Source: a bacterium (GTDB lineage: Bacteria > Auribacterota > UBA6266). Taken from it: DNA of 64,000 nucleotides. Below, in pieces: positions 25,366 through 33,000 of this stretch; within the stretch, counting starts at the first letter, position 1; the number at the start of each line of letters is the position of its first letter. The translations under genes and the position numbers were made by a program. The stretch lies in assembly GCA_023228325.1 (NCBI GenBank), contig JALOBK010000001.1, positions 1,651,549 to 1,715,548 on the forward strand, written 5' to 3'. Below the pieces are notes generated by a model that ran no database searches, was not told the DNA's origin, and saw nothing but the letters and a program-made list of their open reading frames with translations.

Positions 25366-26430
25366 ATGAAGGAATTAAAAAATCTAAGGCAGAGGATTAA
25401 TTCCGTTGATAAAAAAATAATTCAGCTGCTGAATGAGCGCGCCGGAGTTGTGCATGAAGTCGCTAAAATAAAAAAACAACATAAAGTGGAATATTATTCG
25501 GCTTCGAGAGAAGAAGAGGTCTACAGCAATATTTCCAGGATTAACAAAGGCCTTCTTGACAAAAATTCGCTTAAAAATATCTACAGGGAGATAATGTCCG
25601 CTTCTCTCGCGCTGGAAAAAGATATAACTGTCACTTTTTTAGGGCCTGAGGCTTCATTCACACAGATGGCTGCTTCCAAAAAGTTCGGTTCTTCCGTAAA
25701 ATACCTGCCTGCGGTTTCCATTTCGGATGTTTTCAGCCTTGTTGAAAAAGGAAGCGCCGATTACGGTGTCGTGCCGATAGAGAACTCGATAGAAGGGGGA
25801 GTGACGCATACGCTGGATATGTTTATTGATTCGGACCTTAAAATATGCGCTGAAATTTATCTGGAGATAACGCATTATCTTATAGGCAATTGCGCTTTGG
25901 GTTCAATAAAGAAAATATACTCCAAGCCGGAAGTATTCGGACAATGCAGGTTATGGCTTGAAGCCAACCTTCCGGGTTTGGAATATATTCCCTCGTCCAG
26001 CACTACGGCCGCCGCCATAAGGGCCGCGAAAGAAAAACACGCCGCGGCTATTGCCAGCAGCCTTGCCGCGGAAAAATATAATATGAAAATTCTGGCAGGT
26101 TCCATTCAGGATACGGCGCATAACGAGACCAGGTTTTTGATTGTTGGAAGAAATTACAGCAAAAAAAGCAAAAAAAACAAGACTTCGGTCCTTCTTATGA
26201 TAAAAGATAAAGTCGGGGCTCTTTATGAATTACTGCAGCCGTTTAAGAAGATGAAAATAAATCTTACAAAAATCGAGTCAAGGCCTTCAAGGAAAAGGGC
26301 GTGGGAATATTATTTCTTCGTTGATTTTGACGGATATGTGGAAGATGAAAAAATTAAAAAATGTGTCAGGGATATTTCCAGACACTGCAAATATGTCAAG
26401 ATATTGGGATCTTATCCCAGAGTATTTTAA
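25366..26430 (+). CDS. pheA: Bifunctional chorismate mutase / prephenate dehydratase
   Basis: PheA converts chorismate to prephenate and then phenylpyruvate. An AroQ chorismate mutase domain (about 1-85) has LRQRINSVDKKIIQLLNERA. The prephenate dehydratase domain (about 90-270) runs from VTFLGPEASFTQMAA through VVPIENSIEGGVTHTLDMF to the TRF catalytic motif in HNETRFLIVGR. A C-terminal ACT domain (about 280-354) includes GALYELLQPFKKMKINLTKI and ESRPSR, the usual phenylalanine-feedback site. ATG 25366 is 5 nt after ACGGAGG; a GTG one codon earlier is too close. Confidence 0.96.
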   Translation: MKELKNLRQRINSVDKKIIQLLNERAGVVHEVAKIKKQHKVEYYSASREEEVYSNISRINKGLLDKNSLKNIYREIMSASLALEKDITVTFLGPEASFTQMAASKKFGSSVKYLPAVSISDVFSLVEKGSADYGVVPIENSIEGGVTHTLDMFIDSDLKICAEIYLEITHYLIGNCALGSIKKIYSKPEVFGQCRLWLEANLPGLEYIPSSSTTAAAIRAAKEKHAAAIASSLAAEKYNMKILAGSIQDTAHNETRFLIVGRNYSKKSKKNKTSVLLMIKDKVGALYELLQPFKKMKINLTKIESRPSRKRAWEYYFFVDFDGYVEDEKIKKCVRDISRHCKYVKILGSYPRVF

Positions 26431-26448
26431 ATTTAAAATAAATGTTTT

Positions 26449-27555
26449 ATGATACCTCTGCCCAAAAAACATATTATTTCGCTGAATCCCTACTCACCCG
26501 GCAAGCCGATTGAGGAGGTTAAACGTGAATTGGGTTTAAAAAAAGTAATTAAAATGGCTTCCAATGAAAACCCGCTGGGGCCCTCGCCTTTTGCTTTAAA
26601 GGCCGCTTACCGCGCTTTGAAAAAAGTCCACCTGTATCCTGAGTCCGGTTCATATTACCTGTGCCAGAAGCTTTCCGCCGCTCTTAATGTAAAATCAGAG
26701 AACATCTGCATGGGCAACGGGTCTAACGAATTGATTCTTCTTGCCATACATTCGTATGCGTCATCTCCGGAAGACAATATAGCATATGGTTTCCCTTCTT
26801 TTATTATTTACCGGATTATAGCGCATAGTTACGGTATTAAAACGATAGAAACAGGATTGAAAAATCACAGGATAGATCTGGAAAAACTGGCGGATTCTTT
26901 GACAGAGCATACAAAAATCGTTTTCCTGTGTAATCCCAATAATCCTATGGGAACAATGAACCGCAGGGATGAGGTTGAAGCGTTTATAGAAAAGGTGTCG
27001 TCAAAAGTTCTTATTGTAATGGATGAAGCCTATTATGAGTATGCCGATAAAAAGACTTTTCCCGACCTGGTAAAAACCTCCACGGAGAGAAAAAATCTCA
27101 TTATATTAAGGACATTTTCAAAAATGTATGGCCTGGCGGGGCTCAGAGTGGGTTACGCGGTCGGGCATAAGTCAGTAATCGAGACATTGAATAAAGCAAG
27201 GCAGCCCTTTAATGTCAATTCTGTTGCCCAATCTGCCGCTTTGGCCGCGTTAGACGACCGCGGGCATGTAGAAAGGACACTGGAGATTAATGAGGAAGGA
27301 ATCGATTATATAGTTTCGAATCTGCGCGAAATGGGACTGGAATTTGTTCCGACTTCCACTAATTTCATTCTGATTAAAACAGGCGACTCAAAAAAGTTTT
27401 TTGATATGCTGCTTGAAAAGGGTATTATTGTTAGGCCGATGGGAGCTTACGGATTGAATGAATATATCAGGGTTACCGTGGGGTTGCCCGCGGAAAACAG
27501 GGAGTTCATCAAAAATTTGAAAATTGCTATGAGCCAAACCGGAGGAAATAAATGA
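26449..27555 (+). CDS. hisC: Histidinol-phosphate / aromatic aminotransferase, HisC family
   Basis: This PLP enzyme of 368 residues has SLNPYSPGKPIEEVKRELG and KMASNENPLGPSP at the N-terminus. The lysine that binds PLP is in TFSKMYGLAGLRVGYAVG. VVMDEAYYEYAD and the C-terminal YIRVTVGLP are typical of HisC. No histidine gene is nearby. It lies between pheA and aroF, so it probably also transaminates phenylpyruvate or prephenate-derived keto acids. That dual role is known for HisC proteins in such clusters, but here it is inference. Confidence 0.9.
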   Translation: MIPLPKKHIISLNPYSPGKPIEEVKRELGLKKVIKMASNENPLGPSPFALKAAYRALKKVHLYPESGSYYLCQKLSAALNVKSENICMGNGSNELILLAIHSYASSPEDNIAYGFPSFIIYRIIAHSYGIKTIETGLKNHRIDLEKLADSLTEHTKIVFLCNPNNPMGTMNRRDEVEAFIEKVSSKVLIVMDEAYYEYADKKTFPDLVKTSTERKNLIILRTFSKMYGLAGLRVGYAVGHKSVIETLNKARQPFNVNSVAQSAALAALDDRGHVERTLEINEEGIDYIVSNLREMGLEFVPTSTNFILIKTGDSKKFFDMLLEKGIIVRPMGAYGLNEYIRVTVGLPAENREFIKNLKIAMSQTGGNK

Positions 27556-28565
27556 TTATTGTTTTAAAACCCGGAATCACAAAAGAACAGAAAGACCATA
27601 TTATATCAAAAATAAAAGAGTTAAAACTTACTCCGATGGTTTCCGAGGGGGAGGAAAGGACTATTATCGGCGTAATCGGCGATGAGGATGTTATCAGAAA
27701 CACTCCTCTCGAGGCTTTTTCGGGCGTTGAAAAAGTTATGCCGATTTTAAAGCCGTATAAACTGGTAAGCAAGGAATTCAAACCCGATAGGACCGTAATA
27801 AATGTTAACGGTGTTGAAATCGGGGGAAATCTGGAAGTGATAATGGCGGGGCCGTGCGCCATTGAAAATGAAAAGATGATAATCAATACGGCTGAGCATA
27901 TAAAGAAAGCCGGCGCGCATATACTTAGAGGCGGAGCGTTCAAACCGAGAACGTCTCCTTACAGTTTTCAGGGACTCGGGGATAAAGGCCTGAAATTTAT
28001 GGCTAAAGCCGGAAAAATAGCCGGTTTGCCGATTGTTACGGAAGTTATGGACACACGCGATGTTCGGCTTGTGGAAGAATACAGTGATATCATACAGATA
28101 GGCGCGCGTAATATGCAGAATTTTCACCTTTTAAAGGAGGTGGGCCTTTGCAAAAAACCCGTTCTTCTTAAAAGAGGTTTGAGTTCTACAATAAAGGAAT
28201 TCCTGATGTCCGCGGAATATATTCTTGCCGGCGGGAATAAGGATGTCATGCTGTGTGAGCGCGGCATAAGGACATTTGAAGATATGACAAGGAATACGCT
28301 TGACTTGAGCGCCGTTCCGTTGATTAAGGAATTGAGCCATCTGCCGGTGATAGTTGACCCGAGTCACGCTACCGGAAAGAGAAGCCTTGTTCTTCCGATG
28401 AGTAAAGCCGCTATCGCGGCGGGAGCGGACGGGCTTATGATAGAAGTGCACCCCGACCCTGAAAGGGCTGTATCGGACGGGGCTCAGTCGCTTAACTTTG
28501 CAGATTTCGGCAAATTGGTTGAAGACATAAAACCGTTTGTAAAAGCCGCAGGAAGAAAATTATAA
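27552..28565 (+). CDS. aroF: 3-deoxy-7-phosphoheptulonate (DAHP) synthase
   Basis: This enzyme condenses phosphoenolpyruvate and erythrose 4-phosphate, the entry to the shikimate pathway. An N-terminal ferredoxin-like regulatory domain (about 1-70) starts MIIVLKPGITKEQKDHII. The KDO8P/DAHP barrel contains VIMAGPCAIENE, LRGGAFKPRTSPYSFQGLG, QIGARNMQNF and VIVDPSHATGKR. This is the Thermotoga-like type with an N-terminal domain that can give tyrosine feedback. The ATG overlaps the hisC stop (ATGA). Confidence 0.95.
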   Translation: MIIVLKPGITKEQKDHIISKIKELKLTPMVSEGEERTIIGVIGDEDVIRNTPLEAFSGVEKVMPILKPYKLVSKEFKPDRTVINVNGVEIGGNLEVIMAGPCAIENEKMIINTAEHIKKAGAHILRGGAFKPRTSPYSFQGLGDKGLKFMAKAGKIAGLPIVTEVMDTRDVRLVEEYSDIIQIGARNMQNFHLLKEVGLCKKPVLLKRGLSSTIKEFLMSAEYILAGGNKDVMLCERGIRTFEDMTRNTLDLSAVPLIKELSHLPVIVDPSHATGKRSLVLPMSKAAIAAGADGLMIEVHPDPERAVSDGAQSLNFADFGKLVEDIKPFVKAAGRKL

Positions 28566-28574
28566 TTAGGTGAA

Positions 28575-28740
28575 TATAAAATAAACGTTGAAATTCGAAA
28601 TATGAAACACGAATCTCGAAACAAAAAAATTAAAATTTCAATTTCAAAAATCTAAACATTAGTTTGAATATTGGGATTTTGGTTATTAGGATTTGTTTAG
28701 AATTTCGGATTTTTGATTTTTATATTTAAAGTGTTTATAA
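28575..28740 (+). repeat. Degenerate ATTTCGAA-type word repeat filling the aroF-tyrA gap
   Basis: This 190-nt gap inside an otherwise packed operon consists of variations on words such as AAATTCGAAATATGAAAC, CACGAATCTCGAAAC and AGAATTTCGGATTTTTG. No open frame, strong hairpin or promoter pair stands out. It shares words with the copies at 22.2, 31.0 and 41.3 kb. Confidence 0.6.
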
Positions 28741-28757
28741 AGGGTGGTAATTATAAA

Positions 28758-29627
28758 ATGAAGCTCAAAAAAGTTGTTATCGTAGGCCCGGGCCTTATAG
28801 GCGGCTCAATCGGGAAAACTCTGCTGACAAATAAACTTTCCGAAAAAATCGTAGCGGTTGTAAGAAGAGAGAGCGCCGTGGATGAAGTTGTTAAAGCGGG
28901 CGCCGCCACCTCTGCCACACTGGATCTTGACCTGGCCCTAACAGGGGCGGAAGCTGTTGTTTTGTGCACTCCCGTGGGCGCGATAGCGGATAAAGCCGAA
29001 TCCATAGCAAACCTTATTTCAAAAGAATGTCTTGTAACCGATGTGGGCAGCACGAAAAAAAGCATAGTCCTGAAACTCGAGAAGATTTTTGAGAATAAAG
29101 CGCTTTTTATCGGATCTCATCCTATTGCGGGCACGGAAAAACGGGGTGTTTCTGCGGCTACTGACAGGCTTTTCCATAACGCGGTGTGTGTTCTTACGCC
29201 GACCGATAAAACGCCTCACGCCGCTGTTGCCAGGGCTCATTCTTTTTGGAAGATGCTCGGAGCCAGGTGCATTGAAATGTCTCCTGAAAAACATGATAAA
29301 ATTTTAGCCAAAATAAGCCATCTTCCCCATCTCGCGGCATATGCGCTTGTCCGCGCTATAGCCGCAAATGCCGATATCGATATGGATGCAAAATTGGTCG
29401 GCGGCGGATTTTTAGACGCGACAAGAATAGCTTCATCACCTGCGGATTTATGGGTTGACATATTTATGGATAATAAAAAAGAAATCCTCTTTTCAGCGAA
29501 AGAATTTGTGAAAGAAATAAACAGGATTATCGATGCTTTGGAAAAAGAAGATAAGGGTACACTTCAGAAACTCTTGGAAGAGTCGAAAACAAAACGGGAT
29601 AAAATCGTCGAACATTTAAAGAAATGA
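28758..29627 (+). CDS. tyrA: Prephenate dehydrogenase
   Basis: TyrA oxidises prephenate to 4-hydroxyphenylpyruvate for tyrosine synthesis. From ATG 28758 the product has 289 residues. The NAD-binding Rossmann loop KVVIVGPGLIGGSIGKTLL is followed by VTDVGSTKKSIV, FIGSHPIAGTEKRGV with the catalytic histidine, and SHLPHLAAYALV. It has no ACT domain. AGGGTGG lies 11 nt before this ATG. An ATG at 28713 would extend it into the repeat-filled gap and is unlikely. The stop overlaps aroA (ATGA). Confidence 0.95.
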   Translation: MKLKKVVIVGPGLIGGSIGKTLLTNKLSEKIVAVVRRESAVDEVVKAGAATSATLDLDLALTGAEAVVLCTPVGAIADKAESIANLISKECLVTDVGSTKKSIVLKLEKIFENKALFIGSHPIAGTEKRGVSAATDRLFHNAVCVLTPTDKTPHAAVARAHSFWKMLGARCIEMSPEKHDKILAKISHLPHLAAYALVRAIAANADIDMDAKLVGGGFLDATRIASSPADLWVDIFMDNKKEILFSAKEFVKEINRIIDALEKEDKGTLQKLLEESKTKRDKIVEHLKK

Positions 29628-30925
29628 GCAATCTTCATATCACCCCTGTTTCTAAAGTCGCCGGTGAAGTGGACTTACCGGGTGATAAATCTATTTCCCA
29701 CAGGGCTGTGATACTTGCCTCTATAGCGGAAGGGAATTCTGAGATCAGGGGTTTTCTGAGAAGTGACGATTGCCTGAATACTGTATCGGTTTTTCGTAAT
29801 CTCGGGGTTGACATAGAAGATGACGGCAAGCTTATAAAAATAAAAGGCGCGGGGAAAAAAGGATTAAAAACCCCCGGCAAAGATTTATATTTCGGAAATT
29901 CCGGAACGGGAATAAGGCTTACGGCCGGAGCAGTTGCCGGATATCCTATAAATGCCGTGCTTACGGGCGATGAATCTCTTTCCGCAAGGCCGATGTCCAG
30001 GATAATTACGCCGCTTTCTATGATGGGGTGTAACGTATCCGGTGCGCCGGGAAAAAATAAAAATGATGTTACGGCGCCTCTCAAAATAAAGGGCGGAATG
30101 CTTGAAGGGATCTTCTATGATATGCCTGTTTCGAGCGCGCAGGTTAAATCCTGCATATTGATTGCCGGTTTGAACGCCGATGGCACAACCATAGTAAATT
30201 CGCTTTTGCCCTGCAGGGACCATACCGAAAAACTGCTTGAGTTTATGGGCGGCAAGATTCTTGTAACGGAGAAATCGGTGGCTGTTAATCCGGAAGCGAA
30301 ACTGCATGGCGTAAGCATAATTGTGCCGGGTGATTTTTCGAGCGCGGCGTTTTTAATCGCGGCGGCTCTGGTAACAAAAAAATCCGAGCTGCTGATAAAA
30401 AATGTCGGGTTAAACCCTACAAGAACCGGTTTTTTGAAAATCATCCAGAAAATGGGAGCGAAGGTAGAGATTAGTTATGATAATACAGGGTGTTACAGCG
30501 AACAGGCCGGCGATATTTTTGTCAGGAGTTCTTCTCTGAGAGCGGTTGAGGTTTCGGGAAAAATAATCCCCAATAGCATCGATGAAATCCCTGTTATTGC
30601 GCTTCTCGCGACATTTGCGGAAGGCACAACTGTAATCAGGAACGCCGGGGAATTAAGGCATAAAGAATCCGACAGGATCTCTAATATTGTAAGTAATTTA
30701 AAATCCGCCGGAGCGGATATTCAAGAAACAGACGACGGAATGATTATAAACGGCCCTTCTGAATTCAAAGCGGGTGTTTTTGACAGCAAGGGAGACCACC
30801 GGATAGCGATGGCTATGGCGATAGGCGCGTTAACAGCGGATAAGGACTCTTCGATTGAAGGGTCTGAGTTTATCAATACGTCATTCCCCGGTTTTGAAAA
30901 AATACTGAAGAAAATTGCCAGGTAA
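29624..30925 (+). CDS. aroA: 3-phosphoshikimate 1-carboxyvinyltransferase (EPSP synthase)
   Basis: AroA joins phosphoenolpyruvate to shikimate 3-phosphate. The 433-residue protein shows GDKSISHRAVILASIAEG at the N-terminus and FGNSGTGIRLTAGAVAG around the glyphosate-binding loop. PVSSAQVKSCIL, RHKESDRI and DHRIAMAMAIGAL complete the set. The loop reads NSGTGIR rather than NAGTAMR, as in non-enterobacterial types. The gene starts within the tyrA stop and ends before a 143-nt repeat-rich gap. Confidence 0.96.
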   Translation: MSNLHITPVSKVAGEVDLPGDKSISHRAVILASIAEGNSEIRGFLRSDDCLNTVSVFRNLGVDIEDDGKLIKIKGAGKKGLKTPGKDLYFGNSGTGIRLTAGAVAGYPINAVLTGDESLSARPMSRIITPLSMMGCNVSGAPGKNKNDVTAPLKIKGGMLEGIFYDMPVSSAQVKSCILIAGLNADGTTIVNSLLPCRDHTEKLLEFMGGKILVTEKSVAVNPEAKLHGVSIIVPGDFSSAAFLIAAALVTKKSELLIKNVGLNPTRTGFLKIIQKMGAKVEISYDNTGCYSEQAGDIFVRSSSLRAVEVSGKIIPNSIDEIPVIALLATFAEGTTVIRNAGELRHKESDRISNIVSNLKSAGADIQETDDGMIINGPSEFKAGVFDSKGDHRIAMAMAIGALTADKDSSIEGSEFINTSFPGFEKILKKIAR

Positions 30926-30929
30926 CTTC

Positions 30930-31055
30930 TTGTGTTTTGAATTTGTTTTATATTTTATGCTTTGAATTTTGTGTTTGTTTAGTATTTAGAATTTAGGACT
31001 TAGGATTTACTTCGTATTTCGAGTTTCGTGCTTAGAATTTTGAATTTTATCTATT
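30930..31055 (+). repeat. Degenerate TTTTGAATTT/ATTTCGAG word repeat between aroA and cmk
   Basis: The 143-nt gap is made of near-words such as GTGTTTTGAATTTG, TTTGAATTTTGTG, TTTAGAATTTAGGAC and GTATTTCGAGTTTCGTG. It holds no reading frame, and it lies within the pheA-to-plsC cluster just as the aroF-tyrA copy does. Confidence 0.6.
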
Positions 31056-31068
31056 GAGGGGATCATAA

Positions 31069-31752
31069 ATGCCCGACAGGAAGAACCCCATTATTGCCAT
31101 AGACGGACCCGCAGGCTCGGGAAAAAGCACTATCTCAAAACTTTTAGCCGAGAAACTGAATTATTCTTATATAAATACCGGCGCAATGTACAGGGCAGTC
31201 GCGCTCAAGGTTATGTCTTCAGGCTTCCCGCTTGAAGACACTGCTTCGATAACTAAAACCGCGCGGGAAATAAAAATAGAGTTTAAAAACATCGACGGCA
31301 AGACAAAAATCTTTATTGACGGAGCTGAATCTAACCGGCTTGTTTTCAAGCCGGGAGTGGATAAGGTAGCTTCAACAGTGTCAAAAATTCCGGATGTCAG
31401 AAAGGCAATGGTCGCGCTGCAGCGTAAAATGGGCGAAAAAGGCGGTGTTGTGCTTGAAGGAAGGGATATCGGGACGGTGGTATTTCCGGATGCCGAATTT
31501 AAGTTTTATCTCGATGCCGGTATCGAAGAAAGGGCGAAGAGGCGATATAACCAGTTAAAAGAGAAGGGCGAGGAAAGGAATTTGGATACTCTTGCGCGGG
31601 AAATTGAAAAAAGAGACAATCAGGATTCGACCAGAAAGACCAGCCCGCTGAGAAAAGCCGAGGATGCCGTTTATGTTGATACAACCGGCATGACGATAGG
31701 TCAGGTAATAGACAGGATATCATCGCATATAAGGGGAAAAACAGGGAAATGA
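31069..31752 (+). CDS. cmk: Cytidylate kinase
   Basis: Cmk phosphorylates CMP and dCMP. The 227-residue protein has the P-loop IAIDGPAGSGKSTISKLLAE, then YINTGAMYRAVALK, VVLEGRDIGTVVFPDAEFKF and the lid region RDNQDSTRKTSPL. A GAGGGG sequence lies 10 nt before the ATG. The order aroA-cmk-plsC-rpsA is conserved in several phyla. The stop overlaps plsC (ATGA). Confidence 0.96.
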   Translation: MPDRKNPIIAIDGPAGSGKSTISKLLAEKLNYSYINTGAMYRAVALKVMSSGFPLEDTASITKTAREIKIEFKNIDGKTKIFIDGAESNRLVFKPGVDKVASTVSKIPDVRKAMVALQRKMGEKGGVVLEGRDIGTVVFPDAEFKFYLDAGIEERAKRRYNQLKEKGEERNLDTLAREIEKRDNQDSTRKTSPLRKAEDAVYVDTTGMTIGQVIDRISSHIRGKTGK

Positions 31753-32360
31753 CGTATTTGATAAGCAGGTTTATTATAAAAGTTTTCGCTAAATTGTTCT
31801 GGTCTTTTAAAACATATAACATGGACCGGGTACCGGCAAAAGGAGCTGTTATTATCGCCGGCAACCATGCCAGTTATATGGACCCACCGCTTGTAGGCTG
31901 TTGCGTGAAAAGGAAACTGTGGTTTGTGGCGCGGAAGACTCTTTTCAGAAATAAGTTTATGGGAAGGTATCTTAAAATGATACAGGCGATGCCTATTGAT
32001 AACAAAGCGGCTGATGTCGGAGCACTGAAGATGATCTTAAAAAAATTGAAAGAGGGCGAAGGTGTTGTTATATTTCCGGAAGGGACACGGTCAACGGATG
32101 GGGAACTGCAGGATCCGAAACTCGGCATCGGCGCCATCGTCCTTAAAACAGGTGTTCCTGTCGTCCCTGCCTACATCCGGAATTCCTATAATGCCTGGCC
32201 GCGCGACTCCAAGACGCCCAAATTCGGGGTGAAAGTCAAAGTCTATTACGGCAAGCTCCTGCAATTCAACAAGATAGCAAAACCTTCCAAAGAAGAAATC
32301 AAAGAAGCCTCCGAGCGCATTATGAGGGAGGTGGAGGCTTTGAAAGAGGGGGCTGTTTAA
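31749..32360 (+). CDS. plsC: 1-acyl-sn-glycerol-3-phosphate acyltransferase
   Basis: PlsC acylates lysophosphatidic acid at the membrane. The 203-residue protein has the N-x-x-S-x-x-D-P form of the H-x4-D motif in GNHASYMDPPL, then FVARKTLFRN, VVIFPEGTRSTDGE and VPVVPAYIRNS. Codons from about 32100 to the end favour C in third position, unlike the first half, which hints at a recombined 3' part. The last 113 nt before the stop are repeated at 35343-35455. The present end is EGAV-TAA; the copied tail ends EGAS-TGA and is probably the original end. Confidence 0.93.
   Translation: MTYLISRFIIKVFAKLFWSFKTYNMDRVPAKGAVIIAGNHASYMDPPLVGCCVKRKLWFVARKTLFRNKFMGRYLKMIQAMPIDNKAADVGALKMILKKLKEGEGVVIFPEGTRSTDGELQDPKLGIGAIVLKTGVPVVPAYIRNSYNAWPRDSKTPKFGVKVKVYYGKLLQFNKIAKPSKEEIKEASERIMREVEALKEGAV
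32242..32354 (+). repeat. 113-bp direct repeat, copy 1 (inside plsC 3' end)
   Basis: It matches 35343-35455 with one difference (T at 32246, C at 35347). The two copies bracket lemA and the TPM/TPR/DUF1266 gene. Sequence identity ends abruptly after GGGGGCT; copy 1 then continues GTTTAA. Confidence 0.95.
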
Positions 32361-32400
32361 AAGCATCAGACTAATTAGATGATTTTTAAAGGAGGTTTTT

Positions 32401-33000
32401 ATGAAGTTCAGAACCACCGTGATTGTCTTAATCGTGATATTGATACTTTGTGTTTTGGGTTTAATTATCAACTATAACGGTTTTGTGAAATCGGAAAAGG
32501 AAGTTGAAGAAGCAAAAGCGCAGATAGAGGTTGCTTATCAAAGAAAAATAGACCTTATTCCTAATCTGGTCGAAGTTGTGAAGGGCTATGCAAAACACGA
32601 GAGAGAAACGTTTGTCGCCGTTTCAGAAGCCCGAAGCAGCGCAAAAGAAGCATTGGACAGTGTCGCCGGTAAAAAAGATTTTACCAAGGAAGACCTAAAA
32701 ATGCTGAATGATTCCCAGTCAAAGCTCAATGTCTCTTTAATGCCTTTGTTTGCTGTAGTCGAAAGATACCCTGATTTAAAATCACAGGCGAGTTTCCTGT
32801 CTTTGCAGGATCAGCTTGAGGGCACGGAAAACAGGATTGCGGTTGCCAGGAACAGATACAACCATGATGTTAAAATCTACAACATAAAGATATCTGCGTT
32901 TCCCGGAAACATTCTGGCTTGCCTGTTTGGTTTTAGCAAGAAAGACAGTTTTGAATCCTCTGCGGCGACGACCGGTGAAACCGTGAAGGTGGAATTTTGA
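32401..33000 (+). CDS. lemA: LemA family protein
   Basis: The 199-residue protein has one N-terminal membrane anchor (about 5-25). The family block is YNGFVKSEKEVEEAKAQIEV, then YQRKIDLIPNLVEVVKGYAK and later VARNRYNHDVKIYNIKISAF. LemA proteins often pair with TPM-domain (YgcG-like) proteins, as here, but their role is poorly known. An AAAGGAGG sequence stands 6 nt before the ATG. The stop overlaps the TTG of the next gene. Upstream the gene follows plsC with no terminator, so it is probably read from the plsC transcript. Confidence 0.92.
   Translation: MKFRTTVIVLIVILILCVLGLIINYNGFVKSEKEVEEAKAQIEVAYQRKIDLIPNLVEVVKGYAKHERETFVAVSEARSSAKEALDSVAGKKDFTKEDLKMLNDSQSKLNVSLMPLFAVVERYPDLKSQASFLSLQDQLEGTENRIAVARNRYNHDVKIYNIKISAFPGNILACLFGFSKKDSFESSAATTGETVKVEF

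Noticed and set aside
26449..27555. hisC as evidence for a histidine operon.
   Set aside because: All neighbours are aromatic amino-acid genes and no other his gene is present, so an aromatic transaminase role is more likely.
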